This document shows positions 41,474 through 50,608 of a stretch of DNA of 64,000 bases, one piece after another. The position numbers and the translations under genes were made by a program. The notes under the pieces were generated by a model that searched no databases, was not told where the DNA came from, and worked only from the letters and a program-made list of their open reading frames with translations. The first letter of the stretch is position 1; every line of letters starts with the position of its first letter. The stretch comes from Diplonema papillatum (Eukaryota > Euglenozoa > Diplonemea > Diplonemida > Diplonemidae): assembly GCA_030068145.1 (NCBI GenBank), contig JAPJBO010000892.1, positions 1-64,000 of the forward strand. The letters run 5' to 3'.

Positions 41474-41811
41474 CTATGGAAACAAGCGGCTGATTTCAGC
41501 CGGAAAAAAATTCTTGAAAAACTGACTGGCTGATAATCAGCCGGCTGATTTTTGGAAGGTCTGCCGATCAGAAGGGGCTTCCGACAACATCTTGCCAGTG
41601 CATCAAGCTGATTCCGCTCCATACATAGCCAAAGTTTACATTGTTGACAATCGGCCGATTTTGTGCGAGTCTGCCGGTAAAAAAGGACTCGAAGTATAAT
41701 CAGCCGGCAAGCCGGCTGATCGCGCGCACACTGGAGTCTGCCGGTAACAGAAAAGGGCTCGAAATTTAATCAGCCGGCAAGCCGGCTGATCGCGCGCACA
41801 CTGCACGTAGC
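41474..41811. repeat. Tandem satellite built on the palindrome ATCAGCCGGC
   Basis: ATCAGCCGGC-AA-GCCGGCTGAT occurs at 41699-41720 and 41769-41790 within a 70 bp unit that also carries GTCTGCCGGTAA and CGCGCGCACACTG. Degenerate units with GGCTGATT/AATCAGCC extend left to about 41474. Confidence 0.8.
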
Positions 41812-42291
41812 ACGCATGAAAGGAAGGGAAAACTCGTTCAGCTGTCATTCATGAATCAACCGAATACATGGTAACTTGCGATTGAAGAAAAGGCAATTTT
41901 TCCAACGGTTAGCTAAGGTTCGTACGTGCACTTCCGCACCTCCTCTGTACACAAGTTCCCTCAGTGGGGCACTGCAAGTATGCGTGCTGAGCTGTCGCCG
42001 AACGATTACCGGTAGTCTGGTCATGGTAAGCTCGCAGCGGCCATGGCGTCTGTCGTGTACAATCCACCAGTCCGGAACTTCGCGGAAATAGAGACAGAGC
42101 TTCACGAAGACGACCATATTCCTGGGTGCTGAGGCACACCCCCTAGAATCACGACGCAACTCCCCGACTCTCGCTCTCGTTCAGTCTGAAGAGCAGATAG
42201 CAAAGGACGAGCAACTGCCCGCAAGATCAGCAGAAGCAGCGTCAAAAAACGCAGGCTGCCCGTTCTTCCCATATTTACATACTCAGCAGGT

Positions 42292-43248
42292 GTGCCGCTG
42301 TGTGTACGCCACGCGGCTGGCTCCGATGCCGATGACACGGGCAGAACGTGCACCCCCACCGGTGAATCTGACAAGGACGAAGCCCGCGACAAAGAGTCAG
42401 ATGAGGGTCAGCAACCCAAGGGGCTCTCAGGCGAAGCGAACGCTGGCCGGCTCCGTGCGGTGGCGGGCGGCGATGAGAAAAATGCGGGTCGACAGCACGC
42501 GTCCGACGACGAAGCCGCGGGCGCCTCCGATGATGCCGTCGAATTCGCGTGTCTGCAGCTCCTCAGGAAGGTCGACAGCTTCACTGCAGAGGAGCACGCG
42601 CGCCGGGAGCTGCAGAACCTCCCCGAAGCCGATGCTGACTCCTTCGAAGAAAACGCTGGGCAGCAGCCCGTCGCTGGAGGCGGGTCGTGCGACTCGGACC
42701 TTCGTCCAGCGAGCGCCGACCAGCAGTCGGAGGACTCTGAAGGCAACGGTTACGGTGGGAATGCGGGCCAGCGGCACCACAGCGAGGACGAAGGGTCCGC
42801 CGACGGAGACAGCGCGGGCCTCGGACAGCAGCACTCGGAAGACGGCGATTTTGGACAACGCAGGCCTCAGACAGCGGCGGCACTCCGAAGACGGTGTTTT
42901 GAAGACAGCGCAGGCCTCAGACAGCGGCACTCTGAAGACAGCGACTTTGGTGACAATGCAGGCCTCAGACAGCGGAAGCGCTCTGAGGAAGGTGATTTTG
43001 GAGACAACGCAGAACTCAGACAGCGGCAGGGTAAAAAGGAAAAAAACGGGGTTCACCTTTGCACAGAACCTCGTCCCAATCGCGACACCAATCCACGCAG
43101 GGAGAAAAAATGCCAGCCACCCAAAACACTTCTTGTACGTGTGGGAAAGTTCAAAGCGGGGAATGCGAAGGATGTCAGAACGATGGGAAAACCCCCGAGA
43201 TCCGTCAGCACCAGGCCCAGCGTCAGCTCCAAAAGGGCCTGGTGCTGA
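42292..43248 (+). CDS. Acidic low-complexity ORF with repeats, uncertain
   Basis: A good polypyrimidine-AG acceptor precedes the frame (…ACTCAGCAG at 42289) and no ATG opens it, so it would be an internal or last exon. The translation is rich in Ser, Glu, Asp, Gly and Gln. It has a short amphipathic stretch (AVEFACLQLLRKVDSF) and about five 18-20 residue repeats of the form AGLRQRHSEDSDFGDN near the end. A possible first exon starts at 42043 (MASVVYNPPVRNFAEIE, donor at 42126), but the phases do not join cleanly. Two other frames are also open over this region, so it could be repeat DNA rather than a gene. Confidence 0.35.
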   Translation: MPLCVRHAAGSDADDTGRTCTPTGESDKDEARDKESDEGQQPKGLSGEANAGRLRAVAGGDEKNAGRQHASDDEAAGASDDAVEFACLQLLRKVDSFTAEEHARRELQNLPEADADSFEENAGQQPVAGGGSCDSDLRPASADQQSEDSEGNGYGGNAGQRHHSEDEGSADGDSAGLGQQHSEDGDFGQRRPQTAAALRRRCFEDSAGLRQRHSEDSDFGDNAGLRQRKRSEEGDFGDNAELRQRQGKKEKNGVHLCTEPRPNRDTNPRREKKCQPPKTLLVRVGKFKAGNAKDVRTMGKPPRSVSTRPSVSSKRAWC

Positions 43249-43256
43249 CGGATCTC
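43197..43256. repeat. Hairpin with 22 bp perfect stem
   Basis: 43197-43218 and 43235-43256 are exact reverse complements (GATCCGTCAGCACCAGG core) around a 16 bp loop. The G+C-rich stem could form in RNA or DNA. Confidence 0.88.
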
Positions 43257-43492
43257 CCGGAAAGGCCAGGGCTATCCGAATAACTGGACCTTTGCAGAAA
43301 AAAGAACCTTGCGCGAGACTATTGCGAACAGAAATACGGTTTGGGAAAGCCAATGCAACGAACCTGACTTCAGGAAGCAAAAGAAATCCGTCGGTAGCCG
43401 ACGTAAACACCGCAAACTCGATCGATCGTCGGTCTCGCGCTAACGAAGAACCGTAGGCGGACGCGGCCGTCGTTCGAGTCAGCAAAAAAACG

Positions 43493-43912
43493 ATGTTTGC
43501 GTTGCATCTGCTGCTGCTTAGTAGCACGGGTGCTACTCCCAGCGGGGCGTGTTCGTTCGTGACAGGAACGGCGACATCAGCCGGCACGCTGATGACCGAC
43601 GGTATCAGCAGGACCATCGTGCTCAGCGTGCAGTCGACGGAGAAGTTCGAAACGGTCCTCTTCAACGAAGCCGCGATTTCCTCCGCATCCGGCCTGACTG
43701 CCATACGTGCGGGCCTCGTCGGGTCGGCTGCTGGCGGCTGGAACTCCGTCAAAGACGAGCTCCTGCCAGATCCAGAGAGCCTTATTACATTGGCCGGAGG
43801 TCTGTCCCCTTCTTCTTTCTCCGCTGGCAAGGGCAGAGACGAGGCATTTATCTGCTGCGCGCAAGAGCATATTAGTTGGGGCGCCCCACACCCACTGCCA
43901 ACGCTGCGATGA
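43493..43912 (+). CDS. Small secreted protein with one beta-sandwich-like domain
   Basis: The ATG at 43493 is followed by a hydrophobic signal peptide (MFALHLLLLSSTGATPSGA). Residues 20-95 contain the pattern SRTIVLSV ... FNEAAISSASGLTAIRAGL ... GGWNSVKDELL. This resembles a repeat found in protist surface proteins and some phage-like proteins, where a beta strand pair is followed by two helices with a terminal GW. The C-terminal 40 residues look non-coding, so the true end may be an intron donor. Function is unknown; the LRR gene downstream is also secreted. Confidence 0.45.
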   Translation: MFALHLLLLSSTGATPSGACSFVTGTATSAGTLMTDGISRTIVLSVQSTEKFETVLFNEAAISSASGLTAIRAGLVGSAAGGWNSVKDELLPDPESLITLAGGLSPSSFSAGKGRDEAFICCAQEHISWGAPHPLPTLR

Positions 43913-44482
43913 AGCGCCCAGCGAGATTCCTGCTGTCCCAAACAACTGTCTGGCGAAACAGCAGTCACAAGAACGGACTTGAAACTGTCAGCCGGAAAAG
44001 AACCATTTTGAATTCAGCTCCAGTCTGACGGCACGAGACATATAGAACAGGTAGAAGACGACCCCCAGTTCAAACTCGGAGCTATTACTCATCCAAGCCC
44101 AGCCTGCGAGCGTCCTCTAAGTCAAAAAAAGCAGGTGGACGGATTTCGACCCGGAGCATGACCAATGCTGTCCCTCAATGTGCGCCATCACCATGGTGAA
44201 GACGTACGAAACTTAGACACCACTAAAGCTAAACGCACTGCAGCATATCATGAAAAGCCTTAGGCAAAAACTCGTTTCAACACTTCTTCATGATGTCCCA
44301 TGCACCCATGCAATGCCTTCTACCAGTGCCTGAAAACGCCTTCCCGCTTCTGATGGCGAATTGCAATATACCGGTTCGAAGCTCGAAACGGACTCTAAGC
44401 GACCGCAGCAATGTGGCCAGGGGGTTGCTGGGTCGGGGGGGCAAGAAGCATAACGTGAATATAAACCGACAGGCCTGCAGCT

Positions 44483-45254
44483 GCTGCTCAACCTGTCCGT
44501 TTTGTCCGCTGCGATAGATGCCGACGACGTGACCGCGACGATCCCGGAGGAGTTGCTGCAGGGACAGCAGAACCCCGGGGCCATCACTTGCTCGAACACG
44601 TGGGCCATAGAAGGCCTTCCCGTCGAGATCGGCGCGTTGCACAGCTTTTACAACGCGCTCGGAGGTGCGAGCTGGGACACCAGCACGGGTTGGCTGCAGG
44701 ACATGCGCAGACACTGCTTCTGGTACGGGGTGTCCTGTGACAACGGAACGGTCGTCGGCTTGTACCTGCCCGGGAATAACGTGGCGGGCGAGGTCACGGA
44801 AGCATTGCTTGGGTTGCTGCCTGACTTGCAGCACCTCCACCTCGATAGCAACAGCCTGAGCGGGACACTCCCCGCGAACCTTGGGGCTAGGCTCCGGACC
44901 TTGTCCCTCGCGAAGAACTCCATCGGGGGCACCCTGCCCGACACGTGGAGCACTTCTTCTCTGGAGAACATCGTCCTCTACCGAAACCAGCTGACAGGCT
45001 CGATCCCGGCGGCGTGGGCCGGCATCGGCACGCTGTCCTCGGTTTTGCTGCAGCAAAACCTGCTGGACGGCGTCCTCCCCGACTGGGGCAACCCGCTGAG
45101 CGCGTCCCGTATCCCCGGCCTGCGGAAGCTCTGGGCGTACGGCAACCAGCTCACGGAGATATTCCCCGACGACGACAGGCTGGCCCTGCAGGAGTCGGCG
45201 CTTCCGTTCCACCCTTCGAAGACGAGCAACCACATCTCGCAGTTGAGCCCCTGA
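44483..45254 (+). CDS. Secreted plant-type leucine-rich repeat protein (3' exon)
   Basis: The coding frame is supported from about 44483, just after a likely AG acceptor (GGCCTGCAG). The first residues (LLLNLSVLSAAIDA) look like the rest of a signal peptide begun in an unseen first exon. An N-terminal cap follows (ALHSFYNALGGASW ... CFWYGVSCDNGTV) with its two cysteines, typical of plant and protist extracellular LRR proteins. About five LRRs of the LxxLxLxxNxLxGxIP type come next, for example LQHLHLDSNSLSGTLP and LENIVLYRNQLTGSIP. There is no transmembrane helix or kinase; the protein ends at 45254. Such proteins bind ligands or wall polymers outside the cell. Confidence 0.75.
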
Positions 45255-45740
45255 GCTCACGCACCCAGCCCTGTCTCAATCCTGCGCTTCAGTCCAAACC
45301 TCTGTCAGCACCCGACTGGGCAACCGGTTGATCGCCACCAGTCTCGTCTCGCCGGTGGAAATACGGACGTGACGATGCCGCCTGCACAGCCTCATCAGCC
45401 ATACTTCGAGCAACCACATCTCGCAGTTGAGCCCCTGAGTAATACTGCTCCAGTCCAAACCTCTTGGCGACGGCTCACGGTGACGATGGTCGCCCGCTCG
45501 ACCTTGTCAACCGTATGTTGAGCAACCTAATCTCGCTGCAGAATCCCCTGTCTCGCGGCCATCCTCCACCCTCCGATACTTTGGAGCGCTTCGTCTCATG
45601 GACACACACAGCCACCATCCCGCAGCATGCCGCATCGTCTTGTTTTGCTGAAGCGAACCTTCAGTCCTCCTGGCTGGGCTCGTTGACGACCACCAGCCTT
45701 GTGCTCTACCGTAAAAGACGACAGGTCAGTGCAGTCTAGC
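45255..45740 (+). repeat. Degenerate tandem copies of the LRR gene 3' end
   Basis: The last 33 bp of the LRR gene (GAGCAACCACATCTCGCAGT to its stop) recur almost exactly at 45407-45440, and more weakly at 45520-45550. The spacer sequence is also shared (CAGTCCAAACCTCT at about 45290 and 45450). These are non-coding echoes of the gene end. Confidence 0.75.
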
Positions 45741-46838
45741 GAGTCTCGGGGACAGTCGGGGCGGGACCCTAATTTTAATTTTTAACTGACTGCCCAGATA
45801 CGGTAGTAGGGACTTTCTCCCCGCGACGGGTCTGGGCCCAGCATGGGTGGTCCTGGCTGTCTGCAGACACTCTGGTTCCGCGCTGACGATCGCCTTAGGT
45901 GTCCGTGGCTCAAAGGACCGAGACAGGCGCAGATAGGACCAGTGCGGTGTTGAGCATCAAGCACGTTCTTGCAATCACCCCCCACCTCCTAACCCAACAA
46001 TATATTGCGGAATCTTGCACTATAGGAGGGCGACGTACGAACCCAGTGGCCACTACTGGCTCGTAGAAGTTCTATCTCGTGCGAAAGCGCCTCGGCTGCG
46101 ACTGTCACAGCGCGCCCATGCGCCCCCCAATCAAGTAGGAGAATCCGCAACGTGCAGTCTGCGAAGGCCCACGTTGACCGACTTATGTGAAAAAGAAAAG
46201 AAAAAAACTGACACAAGAAAAACCCGCCGCGGTAAAAAAAAAAAAAGATCGGAAAGAAGAAGAAGACGAAACCGAGACTCTTTTCGTATCCATTTCTGAA
46301 CTAAGAAAGTCAAAAGTTAGCGTAGAAGCCTCCCCGCGGCTCGAAGAAAGTGTCTCGTCTTCGCTCTTTGGATGCTCTAAGGCATCGGTGCAGATTCCTT
46401 GTCCCGTTTTGAGGCCACCACCGCACCAATTCCCAGGCTCGTTTGCTTCGAGGGCAGTGCACATTGGTGGCGGTGAGGGCCTGCATGAGGATATTTTAGC
46501 GGGCGAGGGGTCACCTCGCGACGAAATCTCGAGAGTCTTGAGAAGTGCTAGTCTCTCTCTCTCATCTCTGGCGGGACACCCATACCCCGACGCCGAACTT
46601 ATCCGTTTCCCGATCTCATCATCCCGAGATCAAGCCGAAGCGAACTTATGATCACACAACTACCAGGCAGTTGATTAGCCGGGATGCGCGGGACACGTGC
46701 CTGCCATCCCCATCACAATGCGTGGCGATTCTTACTAAGGCGCGCTCACCCAGACAGCCCGCTTTAATCCTCGCTATCGAGGACGCAGCACAGCCCGATC
46801 CTGCTTTGGTGGAAAAGGATTTGAGGTTAAGTACACTT
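45741..46838. other. Intergenic DNA, no supported gene
   Basis: A purine-rich tract (AAAAAGAAAAG ... GAAGAAGAAG) lies at 46189-46270. The open frame over it (46187-46651) is lysine/glutamate-rich at first and then unremarkable, and I do not accept it as a gene. Confidence 0.4.
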
Positions 46839-46985
46839 GTTGAGACCCGAAAGATGGTGAACTATGCCTGGATAGGACGAAGCCGGGGGAAACCCTGGTG
46901 GAGGTCCGTTGCGGTGTTGACGTGCAAATCGCTCGTCAAAGCTGGGTATAGGGGCGAAAGACCCATCGAACCATCTATAGGCTAG
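46839..46985 (+). rRNA. Isolated fragment of large-subunit (28S-type) rRNA
   Basis: The sequence from GTTGAGACCCGAAAGATGGT to ATCGAACCATCTA matches the universally conserved part of eukaryotic LSU rRNA domain II, including GGTGAACTATGCC, GACGTGCAAATCG and GGGTATAGGGGCGAAAGAC. Differences from other eukaryotes are few and partly compensatory (for example GCCGGGGGAAACCCTGGTGG, where a stem is kept). The conserved sequence normally continues for thousands of bases, but on both sides it stops here; a weak match may extend to about 46995. It is an rRNA fragment inserted in the chromosome, or one piece of a scrambled rRNA gene. Confidence 0.85.
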
Positions 46986-47271
46986 GTGAAGGATACTGTA
47001 CACCGAGCAGAGCGCAAGTTTGGTGGTGATGCCGTGACCCGTACCGTGTTGTTGTTGTGTGGTCTCTGGGGTTCGAGCGCTGAGCCATGTTCTTCTTTGC
47101 ACACACAATAGACCAAGCGCCCCGTGCTTGTTCCGGTGCGCAACGCGTACTTTTTTGTCCGCACCCAGAACGTATTTCGCGAAACATTCGAAGCCTCGAC
47201 TCGGAAGGCGACCCCTCCGTTAGTATGCAGCGGGGACGAGGGGCGGCGTGGGTGGGGGGGCGGCGTGCGTG

Positions 47272-48111
47272 ATGGCTCAGCCGGGGGCGCCCGTGCAGCA
47301 GCAGCCGGCCGCGGAGGGGTTTCCTGTGTCGCCCGCGAAGCCGACGAGCGGCGTCGTTGAGCCGTTGGATACGGCGGTCATGGACGAGCCCACACTCGAG
47401 CTGTATCGCTTGGTGAAGCTCTTAGTAGCGAACACGCTCGCGAAGTACTTCCAGCAGGAGCAGTACTTCAACAGAGACCGCGAACGATACTTCAAGCACG
47501 TGCGTTACCTCACAGCGAAGCTGTTCAAGATGGAGTCTCCTTCGTGTCTGGAGCCAAGTAAGCTGCCGCGTGTCGTGTCCGACATTTGTGAGTACGTCAA
47601 ATCGCACGTCTCCAGCAAGGTCGACCGGCGCTCGAAGCTGCGGTCAGCCGCGCGGGAGCGCAAACGCCGCAAGCTCGACGTCGCTTCGTCGCCGTCACCC
47701 AACCTGGAGCCGCCCTTGACGGGGGAGAACCCGGACGACGACGTCTCCGTGGCCGAATCCGTATGCCACCTCCCCCCTGCCACTGTTGTCTTGCGGCATG
47801 AGGCTGGCGAAGCCGCTGCCCGCCTTTGTTATTTCTGCTGTGGAAGTCCAGATGACGCAGGGCTTCACCTGGCTGCTTCACCCGAGACACTCTTTTGGTG
47901 TGAAAGAAGCCGCACATCAACAAGAAGTCCTTCAGCTGCTCACATTGTGACTTTGTTCTGGATAGATTACAGTGCGTCACCTAAATTCGTTCAGACTCAT
48001 GACCCAGGGACAAACATTGTCCCCCGCTCTCGAAACGCTGGATCGCCGTTGGGGCATCCACCTTTCTTACCGTTCACGCCCGTGCCGTCGGGGTTGAGGC
48101 ACTTTTTGTAG
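47272..48111 (+). CDS. Small protein with SRI-like helical domain
   Basis: The ATG at 47272 starts MAQPGAPVQQQPAAEG. Residues 40-125 are helical: LYRLVKLLVANTLAKYFQQ, then RERYFKHVRYLTAKLFKMES, then PRVVSDICEYVKSHVSSKVD. This three-helix pattern resembles the SRI domain that binds the phosphorylated tail of RNA polymerase II in Set2-type proteins. A basic stretch follows (RSAARERKRRKLD), a likely nuclear signal. The part after about residue 165 loses coding character, so the true stop or an intron donor may lie near 47760. The SRI call is tentative; the gene itself is likely. Confidence 0.5.
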   Translation: MAQPGAPVQQQPAAEGFPVSPAKPTSGVVEPLDTAVMDEPTLELYRLVKLLVANTLAKYFQQEQYFNRDRERYFKHVRYLTAKLFKMESPSCLEPSKLPRVVSDICEYVKSHVSSKVDRRSKLRSAARERKRRKLDVASSPSPNLEPPLTGENPDDDVSVAESVCHLPPATVVLRHEAGEAAARLCYFCCGSPDDAGLHLAASPETLFWCERSRTSTRSPSAAHIVTLFWIDYSASPKFVQTHDPGTNIVPRSRNAGSPLGHPPFLPFTPVPSGLRHFL

Positions 48112-48545
48112 CGTCTGTGATCGAGTTCCCCGGGCGAACGAACCAGTTTTGGCTCTGCCGGGTGTGTTGGAAAACAGCGTGTTTCATGATTATGGCGCCG
48201 CCGAAAAAGCGCGGGCAAGATCGTTCACCAGGTGGCTGAACAGGTCCCTTGGTTCTGGCTCAGAGGGGTTACCCGGCATAATTCGACGTTCGGAAAAGGG
48301 GCTTACAACCGGGAGCTCGAGCGTTGTACACCCCACTCGGAAAGCGCTGGTCTGACGACGGTCGTCCGCTGGCCAACCAACCGTTCCATCCCGGTCTAGC
48401 TGATTGCGCACGTGCACACACGTGAAACGCGAGGCTGCCACATCACACTGCGGCACAAAATGAAGTAGGAAGTCGGTAAATAAACCTGCAAAAGTACGTG
48501 CGCTCGGCTAAGGCCGGCGCGTGGCGAGACTCGAGGCAGCAGTTA
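48112..48545. other. Intergenic DNA leading into the satellite
   Basis: No gene is seen. From about 48490 the sequence (GTACGTGCGCTCGGCTAA) recurs at 49864, marking the start of a two-copy composite repeat. Confidence 0.5.
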
Positions 48546-49296
48546 AAGTTCGGGGAACAGCAAAGTTCGGGCGAAGCTAAGTTCGGGCAATGCTAAGTTC
48601 TGGTGAAGCAAAGTTCGGGTGAAGCTAAGTTCGGGCGAAACAAAGTTCGGGCGAAGCAAAGTTCGGGCGAAGCTAAGTTCGGGTGAGCAAAGTTCTGGTG
48701 AAGCAAAGTTCGGGCGAAGGTGAAGCTAAGTTCGGGCGAAACAAAGTCCGGGCGAAGCTAAGTTCTGGGTGAAGCAAAGTTCGGACGTTCTGGTGAAGCT
48801 AAGATCGGGCGAAACAAAGTTCGGCGAAGCGAAGTTCGGGTGAAGCAAAGTTCGGGCGAAGCTAAGTTCTGGTGAAGCAAAGTTCGGGCGAAGCTAAGTT
48901 CGGGTGAAGCAAAGTTCTGGTGAAGCTAAGTTCGGGCGAAACAAAGTTCGGGCGAAACAAAGTTCGGGCGAAGCAAAGTTCTGGGCGAAGCTAAGTTCGG
49001 ATGAAGCAAAGTTCTGGTGAAGCAAAGTTCGGGCGAAACAAAGTTCTGGGGAAGCAAAGTTCGGGCGAAGCAAAGTTCGGGCGAAGCTAAGTTCTGGTGA
49101 AGCAAAGTTCGGGCGAAGCAAAGTTCGGGTCAAGCTAAGTTCGGGCGAAACAAAGTCCGGGCGAAGCTAAGTTCTGGGGGAAGCAAAGTTCGGATGAAGC
49201 AAAGTTCTGGTGAAGCAAAGTTCGGGCGAAGCAAAGCTCGGGTGAAGCTAAGTTCGGGCGAAACAAAGTCCGGGCGAAGCTAAGTTCGGGTGTAAA
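48546..49296 (+). repeat. 15 bp satellite AAGTTCGGGCGAAGC, long array
   Basis: About 50 units of AAGTTCGGGCGAAGC and variants (AAGTTCTGGTGAAGC, AAACAAAGTTCGGG) run head to tail. The unit length is a multiple of three, so the array is open in several frames and gives false proteins of the type NFASPELSFARTL on the minus strand. Confidence 0.93.
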
Positions 49297-49387
49297 GTTT
49301 GGCCTCGTACCCGGGGCCCAGCACGGGGGGGGGCCGCCCTGGGGCAGCCTTTTCCCGCCGCCCCCCCCTCCGGTATTTCTCCGGGGG

Positions 49388-49680
49388 GCTGAGAAACTCC
49401 GCAAAAAACGCAAATTTCGGGCACATCAGGCCCCGAAACGACAGCAAACCTCGAAATAATCTTCGACCGGAAAAGTGTCATGGGCGGGGTTTGAACCCGG
49501 ACACACCGGCCTGAAGGCCGACACCCGCTCACTCTGCCACCCATATACATTTTCCCAGGGGGAGAAAAAGCCAGCTCCGCGCTATTATCCAGTTCAAAAC
49601 AATACACTTTTTTAGTGTAGAGAAAAGTGGGGTTGGCTCGAATAGAGGCTATTCACATTGCATGTTCATAGGACCTCCAG
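49388..49680 (-). repeat. tRNA-like SINE, copy 1
   Basis: On the minus strand an A-box-like TGGCAGAGTGAGC (about 49527-49542) precedes a B box GGGTTCAAACCCC (49485-49500) by some 40 bp. A CGGCC-TTCA-GGCCG hairpin lies between them where the anticodon arm would be. The head is too short for a functional tRNA. The same 280 bp recurs at 50334-50608. This is the layout of a polymerase III driven, tRNA-derived SINE. Confidence 0.65.
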
Positions 49681-49859
49681 TCTCGAAATATATCTGCCTC
49701 GGGTGATCTAGTCCGACACCTGCTGCCGTCGGGAAGAAAGAAAGAGGGCAGGCCCATGGTTTACCCCCAACAGGTCAAAGTTCCCGCCTCTATACAACAT
49801 CTTCTTCGAAGAAGACTTGATGCTGGCATCAATCGTGCTTGAGAGGCACGGTGTTCTGC

Positions 49860-50215
49860 CTAAGTACGTGCGCTCGGCTAAAGGCCGGCGCGGGGCGACA
49901 GCTGTTGTAAATTTGTTGCATTAGTTGTTAAAGTTCGGGAAACAGAAACGTTCGGGCACAGCTAAGTTCGGGCGATGCTACGTTTGGGTGATGCAAATTT
50001 CTGGTGAACCAAAGTTCGGGCGCAGAAGCAAAGCTCTGGTGAAGCTAAGTTCTGGTGAAACAAAGTTCGGGCGAAGCAAAGTTCGGGCGAAGCTAAGTTC
50101 CAGTGAACCAAAGTTCGGGCGTAGCTGAGTTCGGGCGAAGCTAAGCTAAGTTCTGGTGAAGCAAAGCAAAGTTCGGGCGAAGCAAAGTTCGGGTTCTGGT
50201 GATGCTGAGTTTGGC
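49860..50215 (+). repeat. 15 bp satellite, second and shorter array with shared leader
   Basis: 49864-49950 repeats the leader of the first composite copy (GTGCGCTCGGCTAA ... GTTAAAGTTCGGG). About 18 degenerate AAGTTCGGGCGAAGC units follow. Confidence 0.88.
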
Positions 50216-50333
50216 GTGTGGTAGCAAGTTTAGCCTGTGATGGCAAGTTCGGCGCCAGTACCCGGGGGGGTGACCCCCCCGGACCCCCTCCCCCCCGACT
50301 CCGTTTCCCGTGGTGTCCCAAACCACGAGATAC

Positions 50334-50608
50334 TGAGAAACTCCGCAAACAACGCAAATTTCGGGCACATTGGACCCGAAACGCAACATACCTCAAGAAC
50401 AATCTTCGACCGAAAAAGTGTGATGGGCGGGTTCGAACCCGGCCCTGAAGGCCGACGCCCGCTCACTCTGCCACCCCTATGCATTTTGGCAGGGGAAAAA
50501 AAGCTTGCTCCGCACTATTATCTAGTCCAAAAACATTTCACTTTTTCATAGACAAAAGCCGGGTTGGCTCGAATAGAGGCTATTCACATTGCATGTTCAT
50601 AGGACCTC
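50334..50608 (-). repeat. tRNA-like SINE, copy 2
   Basis: The minus strand carries the same A-box-like block (50459-50475) and a canonical B box GGGTTCGAACCC (50428-50439). The tail ends in the shared GGCTATTCACATTGCATG block. It is the mate of 49388-49680. Confidence 0.65.

Noticed and set aside
42427..43968. 513-codon minus-strand frame
   Set aside because: It overlaps two plus frames in repeat-rich DNA. Its composition (Ser, Val, Leu, Arg without domains) gives no support.
46187..46651. Lysine/glutamate-rich 154-codon frame
   Set aside because: It starts in a purine tract and loses protein character within 50 codons, with no domain or supporting context.
49480..49545. Functional tRNA gene on the minus strand
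   Set aside because: The head is only about 53-63 nt, lacks a proper D and anticodon arm, and is embedded in a two-copy dispersed repeat, so a SINE fits better.
48894..50128. Proteins of the type NFASPELSFARTL
   Set aside because: They are translations of the 15 bp satellite, whose length is a multiple of three.
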